NCBI GenBank assembly: GCA_963930645.1
Contig: CAWVNO010000530.1
Location: 186,001 to 250,000 of the forward strand
DNA: 64,000 nt
DNA from: Salticus scenicus
Taxonomy: Eukaryota > Arthropoda > Arachnida > Araneae > Salticidae
Direction: 5' to 3'
The position numbers were made by a program, and so were the translations under genes. Under the pieces are notes generated by a model that saw only the letters and a list, made by a program, of their open reading frames with translations, had not been told where the DNA came from and did no database searches. Positions within the stretch are counted from its first letter, which is position 1; each line of letters opens with the position of its first letter. Shown one piece after another: positions 54,625-64,000 of this stretch.

Positions 54625-55510
54625 GTATAGAGCAGGCGTACGTGACGTCACTGCGATAAACATTGGCAGATGATTTGGCACGAGCTTTAGAATGTAGGCA
54701 AAACATAGGATAAAGCACCATTGTACAAGCTTAACTATGTATTTACCATTTCTCCAATATTTTTAAGGTCTTTTACATTTCTGCTAAGATTTAACTCTTG
54801 TTGTTCCTTGTGATATACTATATGGATGCTTTTAATTAAAAAATCTGTATAAAAATGTAAAAATTTTAGTGTAAGAATATTTTTTCTATTAGGTCGTGGG
54901 CCATAGCTTGATATCGTTCAAGTCCGTTTCAATCATCGAGGGGCAATTTCAAATTAATGTTAAAATTAAAAGAATATTCTATTATCTACAAATTCGCAAT
55001 GTTCTGGTCTGAAGATGTGCACATTATTTTAAAATTGATTAAATTAATTCTACAAATTTGACATTTCTGCGGTCCTGCTATTCTACTTACACTTAGAGAT
55101 AGTCACATTCTCTACTCATTCATTCGCTTATCCTCCAATCAAAATAGTAATTTCCTTTCCGCTGATATTTTTAGCCCAATGACGGCTGCTGTTAGTGCGC
55201 GCGCTAGCATTTGATATGTTTTATTTACGTTTATTTATGTTTACATTATCTTGAGTATTGTTGACATTTTGATCCAATTCTACTATTGCTTTCTTTTCGT
55301 GTATTTTTAAGTTATTTTTACATTTCATATAATGTGAGAAAAAAAATAACATGTTGTTTGTATATCAGAAATGAGATAAATTAAAAAATGTAGTATTTTT
55401 CTCAAATAAGATGTAAAGTACCTTTCGACATCATTATCTTGCATATTACTAACATTTTGATCGAATTCTGTTATCACTCTTTTTTCCTTTATTTTTAAGT
55501 AGAATTATTA
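54625..55510. other. Host intergenic sequence
   Basis: CGTGACGTCAC-like start, then AT-rich spacer without a gene. Two related stretches (GACATTTTGATCCAATTCTA near 55262 and AACATTTTGATCGAATTCTG near 55450) hint at an old duplication. Confidence 0.35.
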
Positions 55511-55513
55511 CAG

Positions 55514-55749
55514 GTAATATAATATCAGAAGAAATTACTTATTGTTTGCACATCGGAGTTAAGATACATTCAAAGGTGACGTGTTTTTCCCAAATAAGCT
55601 GGACTGAAGGGAGGTTGTTTGCTGATCAGTGGAAAGTTTTAAATGTTCGTGAAAGAAAAATATCTACCGATTTGCTTTTTCTTCAAATTAATGAACTGTC
55701 CAAACTGTCTTTAGACAACAACATAGGTTACCATAGAAAGTGCTACACA
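55514..55749 (+). CDS. Candidate internal exon of a host or transposon-derived gene
   Basis: A pyrimidine-rich stretch and TATTACAG acceptor at 55513 is followed by an open frame: ISEEITYCLHIGVKIHS, then SQISWTEGRLFADQWKVL, LLFLQINELSKL and GYHRKCYT. It ends at GTAAGT (from 55750), a consensus donor. The order C-x(n)-W...(F/A)...-x(n)-YH-x-x-CY is one I know from a family of arthropod uncharacterised, probably transposon-derived, proteins whose N-terminal exon carries paired Cys/His. An internal exon of about 236 bp fits. No neighbouring exons were identified, so it may be an orphan or decayed copy. Confidence 0.35.
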
Positions 55750-55789
55750 GTAAGTTTCACTCTGAAATGTCGCTGAATTATTACCGAAA

Positions 55790-56930
55790 CGTCAATGGAG
55801 GCCTCCATATGGAGACTCAAAAAAATTTTGGGTTCTGTTTGTGTGTATATTTCTCGCGTGATTGCGGCTGCAAAAATCACGCTATTGGCTTGCAATTTGG
55901 TACACATGCTCATGAACCATACGGAAATAGTATACTTTTAGATGTGTATTCCATTTGTAGCTCGTGTACAGGGACACACCAAAGTTTTTCTTATCATTAC
56001 GGCCTATGGACAGAATTAAATGTACTGCGATAGCAGCCGTAAAAATCCCCGATTGACTTGCAAATTGGTGTACATGTTCAGACTGTGTATAAAAATGTCT
56101 GTGTAATCTTTTATGTCTAGATTATTCATGGATCGTGTACAGGGATACACCAAAGTTTTTCTTATCATTACGGAATATGGGGTGAATTTCGTTTAAGCGA
56201 ATTTTAACTTTGTTAATCTGCATTCAACGAAATGAAATTATCGTACATTATTGAGATGCTTAAATTTATGTTTTCTGTAGAAAATATGTGAGCTTAGGCT
56301 TCATAATTAATATACAGGACCGTACAAAGGTATTCCGACAATGTCATGTAATCATCCAAATTTTGTTAAATTTCGAACAATTATTTTTGAAAAAACATAG
56401 AATAAGTTGAAATGTTTTTTCTGATGTTCTTTTACAGAGAAACGCAAAATAATTTCATAACATTAGAATCTATGGGCAAATTTTTATCTAAGCGCATTTT
56501 AACGTGTTTATGCTGCATTTAGTGGAATTTACATATATTTTAAATATATTTATAAAAGCATGTTTTCTCGCTCAAAAAAAAGGGAAAAAAAGTGTATATA
56601 TAAGCTAAATTTATTTACAGGACCACACAGAAGAATTCCGATGATATTCTGTAATGATTCAAATGATGTCAAATTAGGTTGAAATATAAGTGAGTTATAG
56701 TTAATTAGGTGTGTCATTTTTAGTGGTGTATATAATAACGGTGGCTCCTTTTGAGGAACACATAAAAGAATATCGTACCATTATGGTCTATAGACGGTAT
56801 GTATATGGTTACATTAAAAATAATGAAATGTTATTAGAATGTTTAAAAGCATGTTTTTTTATAGAAAATTTTGAGATAGAATCGATAATTAGTTTAGAGG
56901 GTTACACAAAATAATTCCGATATGTTATGT
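55790..56930. repeat. Diverged repeats of ~170-300 bp
   Basis: ACACCAAAGTTTTTCTTATC with CATTACGG appears at about 55976 and 56149. TACAGGACC/GGACACA plus ATTCCGA-type strings recur at 56315, 56619 and 56900. Too diverged for a clear unit; no gene. Confidence 0.4.
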
Positions 56931-58200
56931 AGTCTTTTTGCATGAAATTTGGTACAAGTATTTATTATTTACAAAGAATTAATAGAAGGCTGTTTCTAGG
57001 AAATATATACATATACATATGTAGAGAGATAGATATAGACATAGATATACAATGAAAAGTTGAAGGGGGTGGTAGCCCCGGTCAGAAATGTATCTGTTTA
57101 TGTAGCGAGTCGTCATATATATGTATACGGTATACATATATATTATAAAGAGAGAGAGCTAGAGATGCATGTTAAGACTCACCCAAAGAGACAGAAAACG
57201 AAACACTTGTATTAGATTAGAAAGCAAACCAATGTTACTGATGTTATTTCTAGAATTAAGTTAAAATGGATCTGGGCTGAGCACTTCCAGAAGAAATTAT
57301 GATAGATGGTCCACCAGTCTTGTTTTGGATACCAAGATAAAAGAAAAGACCAGTGTGTCGTTGAAGCTATAAAATTGTGAAGTTTAGAAGAGAGAATGGA
57401 GAAGAATTGCAGAAAACAGGACAGTATGGAATCGTTTAGAAGAGGCCTTCATCCTGCAGTGGATTAATAAAGGTTGAAATTGATGATGATAATGATAGAT
57501 ATAATGTGGAATTAATAAAAAATATCAATTATCTAAGTAATAATGAATAATGAGTGATGAATATAGGAAGTTGAGGCTCCTGATCTGTAGATCCACTAGT
57601 TATTAATATTTTACCCTTTTTTTAGCACTTTTTCTCAGAAGTATGATTTTAGCACATGAGTGCAAGATATTTTAAAATTTATTCAACGAATCGCAATATT
57701 ATCAGAAATATATTGCACACAGCTTTAAACAAGCATCCTAAATGTAAACTCAATTCCTTCAAATTGGAATGAATTTTCCAAATTTATGTGCAAAGTTTAC
57801 TTCCAGAACATTTGATATTTTCATTACCTATCTTAACAAGAATACATTACCAACATTTTCAGATTGCCCCCGAAAAGTTGAAACGAACTTGTTTTTAAAT
57901 GACATTTTTAGCTTATGGCCCACGGTCTGTATGGGAGATTATAGAAAAAAAAATAATAATAATTAAAGAATTGTTTAATATAAAAATCTAATTAAAAATT
58001 ACTGCATTTATTCAAAATCAAAATGTTTAATAATTAAATTAATTTGTTTAACAGAACTATTTGAGCATTTATTTGAAAAAATTTATTTCTAAATATTTTT
58101 AATGTAAAATAGTTTTTTCCTATAAATAACTAAAGATAATATATATATATATATAATAACTAAATAATCTAGAAAGCTAATTTAACTGATATAAAATATT
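56931..58200. other. Intergenic sequence, no gene recognised
   Basis: Contains an (AT)n palindrome around 57115-57150 and AT-rich spacer. Small ORFs only. Confidence 0.4.
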
Positions 58201-58346
58201 TTTTAAATAATTAAATTACTTCAGATTGCTTAATACTATTGTTTCTGCTTTTAATTAAAAAAAAAAAATCTTTATTAAAAATATATTTTTTTATAATTAA
58301 CTTAGTTGAAATTACTTAATATTATTGTTTGGACTTTTAATTAAAA

Positions 58347-58435
58347 GGCCTAGTTCAGTAGCCAAGTGGTTCTGCAGGCCAAGCTGATAGATTGGAATTG
58401 CCAGGTTCAGTCAAAGGTTGCGCTTGTCAACCTAG
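58347..58435 (+). repeat. tRNA-like / SINE head 1
   Basis: TAGCCAAGTGG (58359-58369) fits a Pol III A box and GGTTCAGTC (58404-58412) a weakened B box, 35 bp apart as in tRNA genes. The stems are not intact, so this is a SINE head or tRNA pseudogene, not a functional tRNA. Confidence 0.5.
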
Positions 58436-58484
58436 ACGTCCAGAGTTTTTCCTAGTTTTCTCTGAAAATTGCGTATATACAGGC

Positions 58485-58520
<36 letters not shown>

Positions 58521-59074
58521 CATTATATATAAAAAATATTAATTAAAAATCATTCACTAATATATTCTAATTAAAATAATTTAATTATTAAAAATATGTT
58601 TTTTAAGTAATTAAATCAGTTGAGATTGCTTAATAAGTGTTTGAGCTTTAAGATGAAAAATCTAATTCAAAATGCTCTTAAATATAAAAATATTTTTCTC
58701 TATAATTGGTAACGAAAATAAGGATCTAATTAAAATTATTTTATTTAAAAAATTTTAATCGAAAGACTAAATCTTAAGAAGTAAATGAATTATCAAAAAT
58801 ATAAATTTTAATAATTAAATTAACTGAGATTGCTTAATACAATTGTTTCTGACTTCAATAGAAAAATTTATTTTAAAATACTTTTAATAACGAAAGATTT
58901 TATTTTCTATGAATGATTATTAAAAAAAAAAAAAAAAGCAAGTTCAAAAAAAATATTTAATGAAATATTCTAATTTATTCTAATTAAAAAACTAATTTAT
59001 TTATCAAAAATATAATTTATTATGATTAAGTTTGTACAAATTGCTTAATAAAATTATTTGGACTGTTAATTAAA

Positions 59075-59165
59075 AAGCCTATTTTATTGCTCGAGTGGTT
59101 CTGCTCTCCAAACTGGTAGACAGAAAGTTCCAGATTCGATCCTAAGTCATGGTCGTTGACCCTTA
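59075..59165 (+). repeat. tRNA-like / SINE head 2
   Basis: TTGCTCGAGTGG (59087-59098) resembles an A box and GATTCGATCC (59133-59142) is a good B box, 35 bp apart. The preceding ~40 bp match those of head 1 (GGACTGTTAATTAAAAAGCC), so both belong to one repeat family. Confidence 0.55.
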
Positions 59166-59545
59166 TTTCCTTAATCGGCCTAAACACCACACCAAATTAT
59201 TTATAACATAAAAAAGTTATTTTAATAAATGATTATATTGAAAACTGATTGAAAATCATTAATAATATATTATAACTAAAATTTAATTTAATTATCAAAA
59301 ATATTTTTTTTATGATTAATTTAGATCGTATTGCTTAATTTAGATCGTATTGTTTGGGCATTCAATAGAAAAACTTCTTCAAAATAATTTGTAAAATAAA
59401 AAAAAAAATCTTCTATCAATGGTTATAGAAAAAAGAACTAAATAAAATTATTTGATTTAAATATTCTAATTAATAAAATTTTACATTAAAATATATGCAA
59501 TTTAATAATTAAAATAGCCTAACGTTCTCAATACTATTTGTTATA

Positions 59546-60034
59546 ACTGAGCCATTTTCAATTTCAGTGTATAAATTTGTTTATTATTTATCCTCTATTT
59601 TTTGTAAGTTCACATGCTGAACAATATGTCAAAGAAAAAAAAGAGTTAAATGAATTTAATGCTTTTAATTTTTATGTAAAATATGAGCGCGTGCTATCTT
59701 CAAAATTTGTTAAAATGTAAAGATTATGTGATGCGTGTGGCATCCATGGTTTTTTTTTTATTCAAGAAATGGAACAGAATAAAGTTAGCAACGATGTTAG
59801 TTGCATTTTTTCATATAGTTTGAATTTTTAATTTTAATGAACTACTTTTTACCGTAGGAATAATTTTACTATGTTTAATGTTATAGGGAATTATTATACG
59901 AGCATAAGAGATGCTACTTTAATAATTTTAATGTGTAAATAAGTAGTATTGGCTTCCGCTTTTATACAGTTTAATTTAGTAAGAAAAAAGCTAGGAATTT
60001 ACGGTGCTTATTCCGTTGCTTTACATAAAAATAC
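59546..60034 (+). other. Probable 5' LTR/leader region of the BEL/Pao element
   Basis: By position the 5' LTR should end just before the primer binding site at 60035. The right LTR is outside the window, so its limits cannot be fixed. Confidence 0.3.
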
Positions 60035-60052
60035 TGGCGTCCGCGACAGGAC
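60035..60052 (+). promoter_or_regulatory. Primer binding site of the BEL/Pao element
   Basis: TGGCGTCCGCGACAGGAC lies between the presumed LTR and gag and has the TGG start of tRNA-primed LTR elements. BEL/Pao leaders often read TGGCGACC-GTGACAGGA, a close match. Confidence 0.5.
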
Positions 60053-60098
60053 CTTTCAAGTGAAGTAAAATTATTTTGATTATATTAAGATTAAAAAG

Positions 60099-61019
60099 AT
60101 GTTTAAAACCGTTAAAGGATTTAAAAAAGAAGATTTGAAATGGGTAGCCGAAGAAATTGGAGAGACTTTGCCTTCGACGTTCACAATAGCAAGCTTAAAA
60201 GAGCTGGTTTTAAATAGTAAAGAGTATGAACAGGATCCCGAATTTGTGAAAGATATCTTAGAAAATGCTATAGCGGAAAGAAAATTGAAAGAAGAAAAAC
60301 AAGAACAAGCTTTGAAAGAAGAAAAACAAGATTTGAAAGAAGAAAAACAAGCTGAAAAAGAAAAAGAACTCGAGAAGTTAAAGCTAGAAAAAGAAGCTGA
60401 GGCATTAAAGCTAGAGAAAGAAGCTGAGGCATTAAGGCTGGAAAAAGAAGCAGAACTGGAGAAAGAGAAATTAAGATTGAATCATGATTTAGAATTGGCG
60501 AGAATACAATCATCTGGGCAAATTCAAACTGATGCTATTTTAAGTAATTATGAAAATAGTACTATGAGACGAAAATTTACTTTACCTAAGCTGGAATTCA
60601 GGAAATTTGGCGGGGAAATTAAGGATTGGTTGCCTTTTTGGAGCCAATTTGAACAAATCGATAAAGATGATGAGATTCCCCCAGAGGACAAGTTCCAGTA
60701 TTTAGTACAAGCAACAATCGCTGGTTCACGCGCAAGAGAAGTTGTTGAAAGTTTCCCGCCAACTGGAGCCAATTATTCAAAGGCAGTGGAAAGTTTAAAG
60801 GCTCGTTTTGGCAGGGAAGATATTCTAGTAGAAGTGTATGTACGAGAGTTATTGAAATTGATAATATCTGTGCAAACAAAAGGTAGATTTGCATTAACTT
60901 CATTATATGATAAGCTTGAGTCATATTTACGGGCGCTAGAAACATTAGGTGTTACCACTGATAAATATGCCTACATTTTATACCCTATGGTTGAGTCTTG
61001 TTTCCCAGCAGACTTTTAG
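60099..61019 (+). pseudogene. BEL/Pao gag, stopped early (306 codons)
   Basis: Gag forms the particle of the retrotransposon. Residues 1-60 (MFKTVKGFKKEDLKWVAEEI start) match the N-terminal segment of spider-type Pao gags. Residues about 65-150 are a Glu/Lys-rich coiled coil of repeated KLEKEAEAL/KEEKQ blocks. Residues about 175-306 carry the gag core with LPKLEFRKFGGEIKDWLPFW and ALKARFG-like VESLKARFGRED. A TAG at 61017 cuts the frame, while gag-like sequence continues in the same frame (KAWNRSN, RLNNLMHFLKTEVEGEER) to another TAG near 61227, so the element is broken. ATG at 60099 lies 46 bp after the primer binding site. Confidence 0.85.
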
Positions 61020-61461
61020 AAGGCCTGGAATCGCTCGAATCTCTCTTCTTCTAATACGGATGCTAAAGGAAGGTTGAATAATCTGATGCATTTTTTGAAA
61101 ACGGAAGTAGAAGGTGAAGAGAGAATATCTTTAGCTGTAGCGGGCTTCGGTTTGACAAAGCGTGAAGATAATAAATATTCTAAACGGAAAAACAGCGCAA
61201 GTGCAGACTATATGCGAAATAAGATATAGACATCTGCAGGTTTATTGACAACGTCTTCTGCTTTAGATTTCAAAAGGGTATATGCATTTTTTGCCAAGGC
61301 AAACATTTGAGCTCTGAATGCTTTTCAGCTCGAAAATTGAGTTTAACTGAGATACAAAAGATTGTAAAGGATAAAAATTGCTGCTTCGCTTGTTTGTTAC
61401 CTAATCATACAGTGAAAAAATGTCGAGCAGTTTTAAGATGCATTATCTGTTCTAAGAAGCA
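61020..61461 (+). pseudogene. BEL/Pao gag C-terminus and zinc knuckles, frame-shifted
   Basis: After the gag stop, same-frame remnants run to about 61229. From 61283, in another frame, come CIFCQGKHLSSEC (C-x2-C-x3-H-x4-C), CFACLLPNHTVKKC (C-x2-C-x4-H-x4-C) and a third CIICSKKQC, the knuckle set usual for BEL/Pao. A stop follows near 61471. At least two frame changes separate gag, knuckles and pol. Confidence 0.75.
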
Positions 61462-62979
61462 GTGCTTTTGATGTGCGATTTGCGTGATTCTCAAGGTAAA
61501 ACTGCACAAGAAAAGGTTGAAGAAAATTCAGTCAGTAGTGAAGTAAACATGACAAATTTTAATAAGCAAAGTGCTAAGGTATTCCTTCAAACCTTAAAAG
61601 TGAAACTCATCTCCGAAAACAAGCAAAAAACAGTTCGTTTATTGTTAGATTCAGCATCCCAAAAATCTTATATTTTGAAAAGTATAGCAGAAGAGATGAA
61701 TTATACTCCCATTCGTCAAGAAAAAATGATGCATTCATTGTTTGGCGGAGTTACAACAAAGGAATGCCAACATAATTGTTATAGAATAAAGGTTAAGGAT
61801 ATGAAGGAGAAGTTCACCTGTAATTTTGAAGTGATGGATCAAATTACTATATGTGAAAACATTCAACCGGTCACTAATGGTCCGTGGATTAAAGAGTTGA
61901 AAGAATATGGAATCGAATTATCTGATGTAAGTCATTGCCGTGAAGTTATCGAAATATTGATTGGTGCTGATATTATGGGAAAGATGTTAACTGGCAAAAG
62001 AAAAGTATTGACATCTGGTCTTGTTGCCATAGAAACATACCTTGGTTGGACATTGATGGGCAAAGCGCCTCACACCGAAGTCTCAACAGATAATTTAGCA
62101 ATGATGGTGACGTCTTTGTTTGTAAATGAAGCTGATATCTCAAACTTATGGAGATTGGACTTGATCGGAATAACAGATACTATAGAAAAGAAATCTAAAA
62201 GTGAGATTGACCGTCAAACAAGGGAACATTTCTTAGAGACAGTAAAAATTAACAAGGATGGTCGTTACGAAATTTGTCTTCATTGGGCTGACGACACATC
62301 TGCATTACCAGATAACTTGAGTTTGGCTGTAAGACGTTTAGAAAATACAACTTCTAAGTTATTAGCTAAGAACATGTACGAAAAATATGAAAATATATTT
62401 ATGGACTGGTTGAATGAGGGGATCATAGAAGAAGTTCCTGCTACCAAAGTGAACTCTTATGGTAATTACTTACCTCATCACCCAGTTATTAAAGGGACCA
62501 GTAGTACAACACCTATCCGTCCGGTTTTCGATGCTTCAGCAACGTTGGCTAATCATATATCTTTAAATCAGTGTCTGCAGTGTGGCCCAAATTTGATTGA
62601 GCTTATCCCAGATATTCTCCTACGTTTCAGAGAAAGAAAATTCGGTGTAACCGCTGATATTAGAAAAGCGTTTCTTCAAATTAGCATTTGTGAAAAGGAT
62701 AGAGATTTTCTGCGATTTCTATGGTGGAAATATCTAAAAGAGAAGAAACTTAAAGTATTTAGGCATGCACGAGTCGTTTTCGGTGTAAAGTGTAGCCCTT
62801 TTCTTTTATCATCAGTAATTGAATATCACATCAAAAATAGTGCAAACTTTGAGGAAAGTTTCAAGCAAAGGCTTTTGCATAGTTTTTATGTAGACAATGT
62901 CGCCACTAATGTGCACAGTGAAGAAGATCTAAAGAAATTTCTCGGACTCAAAGAAAATAATGGCAAATGGTGGTTTTGA
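61462..62979 (+). pseudogene. BEL/Pao protease and reverse transcriptase (505 codons)
   Basis: Aspartic protease with LLLDSASQKSYI (D63) and a downstream LIGADIMG (167-173). The RT starts near residue 300: HHPVIKG, RPVFDASA (353-360), VTADIRKAFLQI with catalytic D399, and FYVDN at 475-479, the BEL-type variant of the YxDD box. The frame ends in a stop at 62979, but RT sequence resumes in an overlapping frame (62960-63253), so a frameshift lies near 62960-62975. The first ATG is internal to pol; the real pol would be a fusion with gag. Polyprotein activity is not possible as it stands. Confidence 0.88.
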
Positions 62980-63253
62980 TTTAAGACAGGGGGAATACAC
63001 TGGCGATCACGATGAAACGTCGAACCAGAAGGAAACTCAAGTGTTGGGTCTGATTTGGGATAAGGTTTCTGATACATTAAAAGTCAACATGAAATGGCTA
63101 AACGATTTCAACACAGAAAGGATTACCAAGCGAAGTATGTTATCGGAAGTTCATAAAATTTTTGATCCTTTTGGTTTTACTGCTCCGGTGATGCTTTATC
63201 CTAAATTGATGCTACAAAAAGCTTGGAAATTAGGAATTAATTGGGATGACTAA
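62960..63253 (+). pseudogene. BEL/Pao RT end, shifted frame
   Basis: Contains VLGLIWDKVSDTLKV and KRSMLSEVHKIFDPFGFTAP, the typical BEL segment between RT and RNase H (LG-x-W; S-x-x-x-x-x-FDP-x-G). It ends with NWDD and TAA at 63251-63253. Confidence 0.85.
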
Positions 63254-64000
63254 ATAACTGGTGATTTACAAAATTGGATATCAAGAAACGAGAGCTGGTC
63301 TGTGTTTGTCCGAAATCGGGTTCAAGAGATTCAGAAATTAAGCAGTCCTTCATCATGGAAATATATACCAGGTGAGAAGAATCCAGCAGACTTGCCGTCT
63401 AGAGGCTGTAAGGCTAAGCAATTAGCTTTAATCAGATGGTGGGAGGGCCCACATTGGATGAAAGATTCAGCAGAATTTAGAAACAACATGAACACTTCCG
63501 ATGAAGATTGGAATGAGGAAGAAATTCAGAAAGAAAGGTCAAAGTCTACTTGTATGTTGACGAAACCTGAATTTCCATCCAACAATAACTGGTATTACCA
63601 CTACTTTTCAAGTTATGAAAAAATCATACGTTTAGTTGCTTGGATTCTTCGCTTTAAGCATAATTGTTTAAATCCTGAAAAGAGGAGTAAAGGCGGATTG
63701 ACGGCTACTGAATTTCGGGAAGCTGAGATAAAAACTCTACGTGTGGTTCAAAAAGAATCTTTCTCTTCGGAAAGTGATGAAAGATTGAAGACATTACAAA
63801 CCTGTAAGGATGAGCAAGATGTCATTCGTTTGAAAACTAAAATAACTTACAGGAAAGATAGTGAAGATTTTCTCCATCCCATAATTCTCCCTTCAAAGCA
63901 TGAAGTTGTTAAGCGACTTATTTTTTATATTCATGTAAAGAACTGTCATGCGGGGATACAAATCCTCTTAAATTTGCTTAGAGAAAGGTATTGGATCCTC
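63254..64000 (+). pseudogene. BEL/Pao RNase H remnant and integrase start, continues past the window
   Basis: The same frame reopens after the TAA with GDLQNWI, then jumps to SWSVFVRNRVQEIQKL and WKYIPGEKNPADLPSRGC, which is the end of the RNase H region. The RNase H core between them is missing, so a deletion of some hundred codons lies near 63290. Then come WWEGPHWM, the linker, and SKHEVVKRLIFYIHVKNCHA with LLRERYWIL, the start of the integrase HHCC zinc-binding domain. The catalytic integrase core and 3' LTR lie beyond base 64000. Confidence 0.8.

Larger units (their letters stand above)
58200..59545. repeat. Degenerate AT-rich repeats carrying two tRNA-like sequences
   Basis: TTGAGATTGCTTAATA...TTGTTTGGAC/GCTTTTAATTAAAA recurs at about 58225, 58312, 58625, 58830, 59037, 59328 and 59525, with intervals of roughly 90-310 bp. 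Two of the copies are followed directly by a tRNA-like head. Confidence 0.5.

Noticed and set aside
58347..58435. Functional tRNA gene
   Set aside because: Acceptor and other stems do not pair; the B box is weak.

Overview
The window has two unrelated halves. Bases 1-26480 are one full copy and a partial second head-to-tail copy of an 18,076-18,077 bp unit that looks viral. Bases 26481-64000 are AT-rich arthropod genomic DNA packed with nested transposons and satellites. The BEL/Pao gag-pol and the R1/I-clade LINE RNase H resemble elements common in spiders, so an arachnid host is my best inference. No host housekeeping gene is present to prove it.

The 18-kb unit. Base 1 matches 18077 and the match runs to 8403/26480. 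By eye I found three substitutions and one homopolymer indel between the copies. The unit has seven short genes and is about 21% coding. A (176 aa, -), B (181 aa, -) and C (181 aa, +) are paralogues with an N-terminal BRO-N/KilA-N-like domain. D (174 aa, +) is unrecognised. E (191 aa, +) joins a degenerate BRO-N-like start to a C-terminal IAP-type RING. F (-) is broken by a frame change. G (254 aa, -) has a Pro-Val/Gln-Val repeat. Each gene has its own TATA box about 35-85 bp upstream. Six of the seven end in a related, oriented 3' hairpin followed by a CCAATATTGG palindrome. The rest is repeats: a 50-bp minisatellite, 90-100 bp palindromes, A-tract/T-tract hairpins like baculovirus hr regions, and duplicated TATA-bearing blocks. 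I see no polymerase, helicase, capsid or integrase gene. The unit may be a fragment of a larger virus, a satellite or segment-like circle, or an endogenised locus duplicated in tandem. A second copy joined head to tail suggests a circular or concatemeric source, an assembly artefact, or a local duplication.

The second half. The unit stops at 26480, 12 bp before the inverted terminal repeat of a 13.0-kb non-coding DNA transposon (26493-39521). This carries a Helentron-like insert, a 3.2-kb satellite with an A-A-B higher-order pattern, and a Helitron that holds a tRNA-derived SINE with a target-site duplication. A second TIR element (39569-54622) contains another Helitron, interrupted by an R1/I-type LINE fragment, then a 6.7-kb imperfect palindrome and a second Helentron-like insert. 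From 54.6 to 59.5 kb lie a possible host exon, degenerate repeats and two tRNA-like (SINE-head) sequences. From about 60.0 kb to the window end is a decayed BEL/Pao retrotransposon: gag, zinc knuckles, protease, reverse transcriptase, a deleted RNase H and the start of integrase.

All homology calls were made by reading motifs. No database search was possible.
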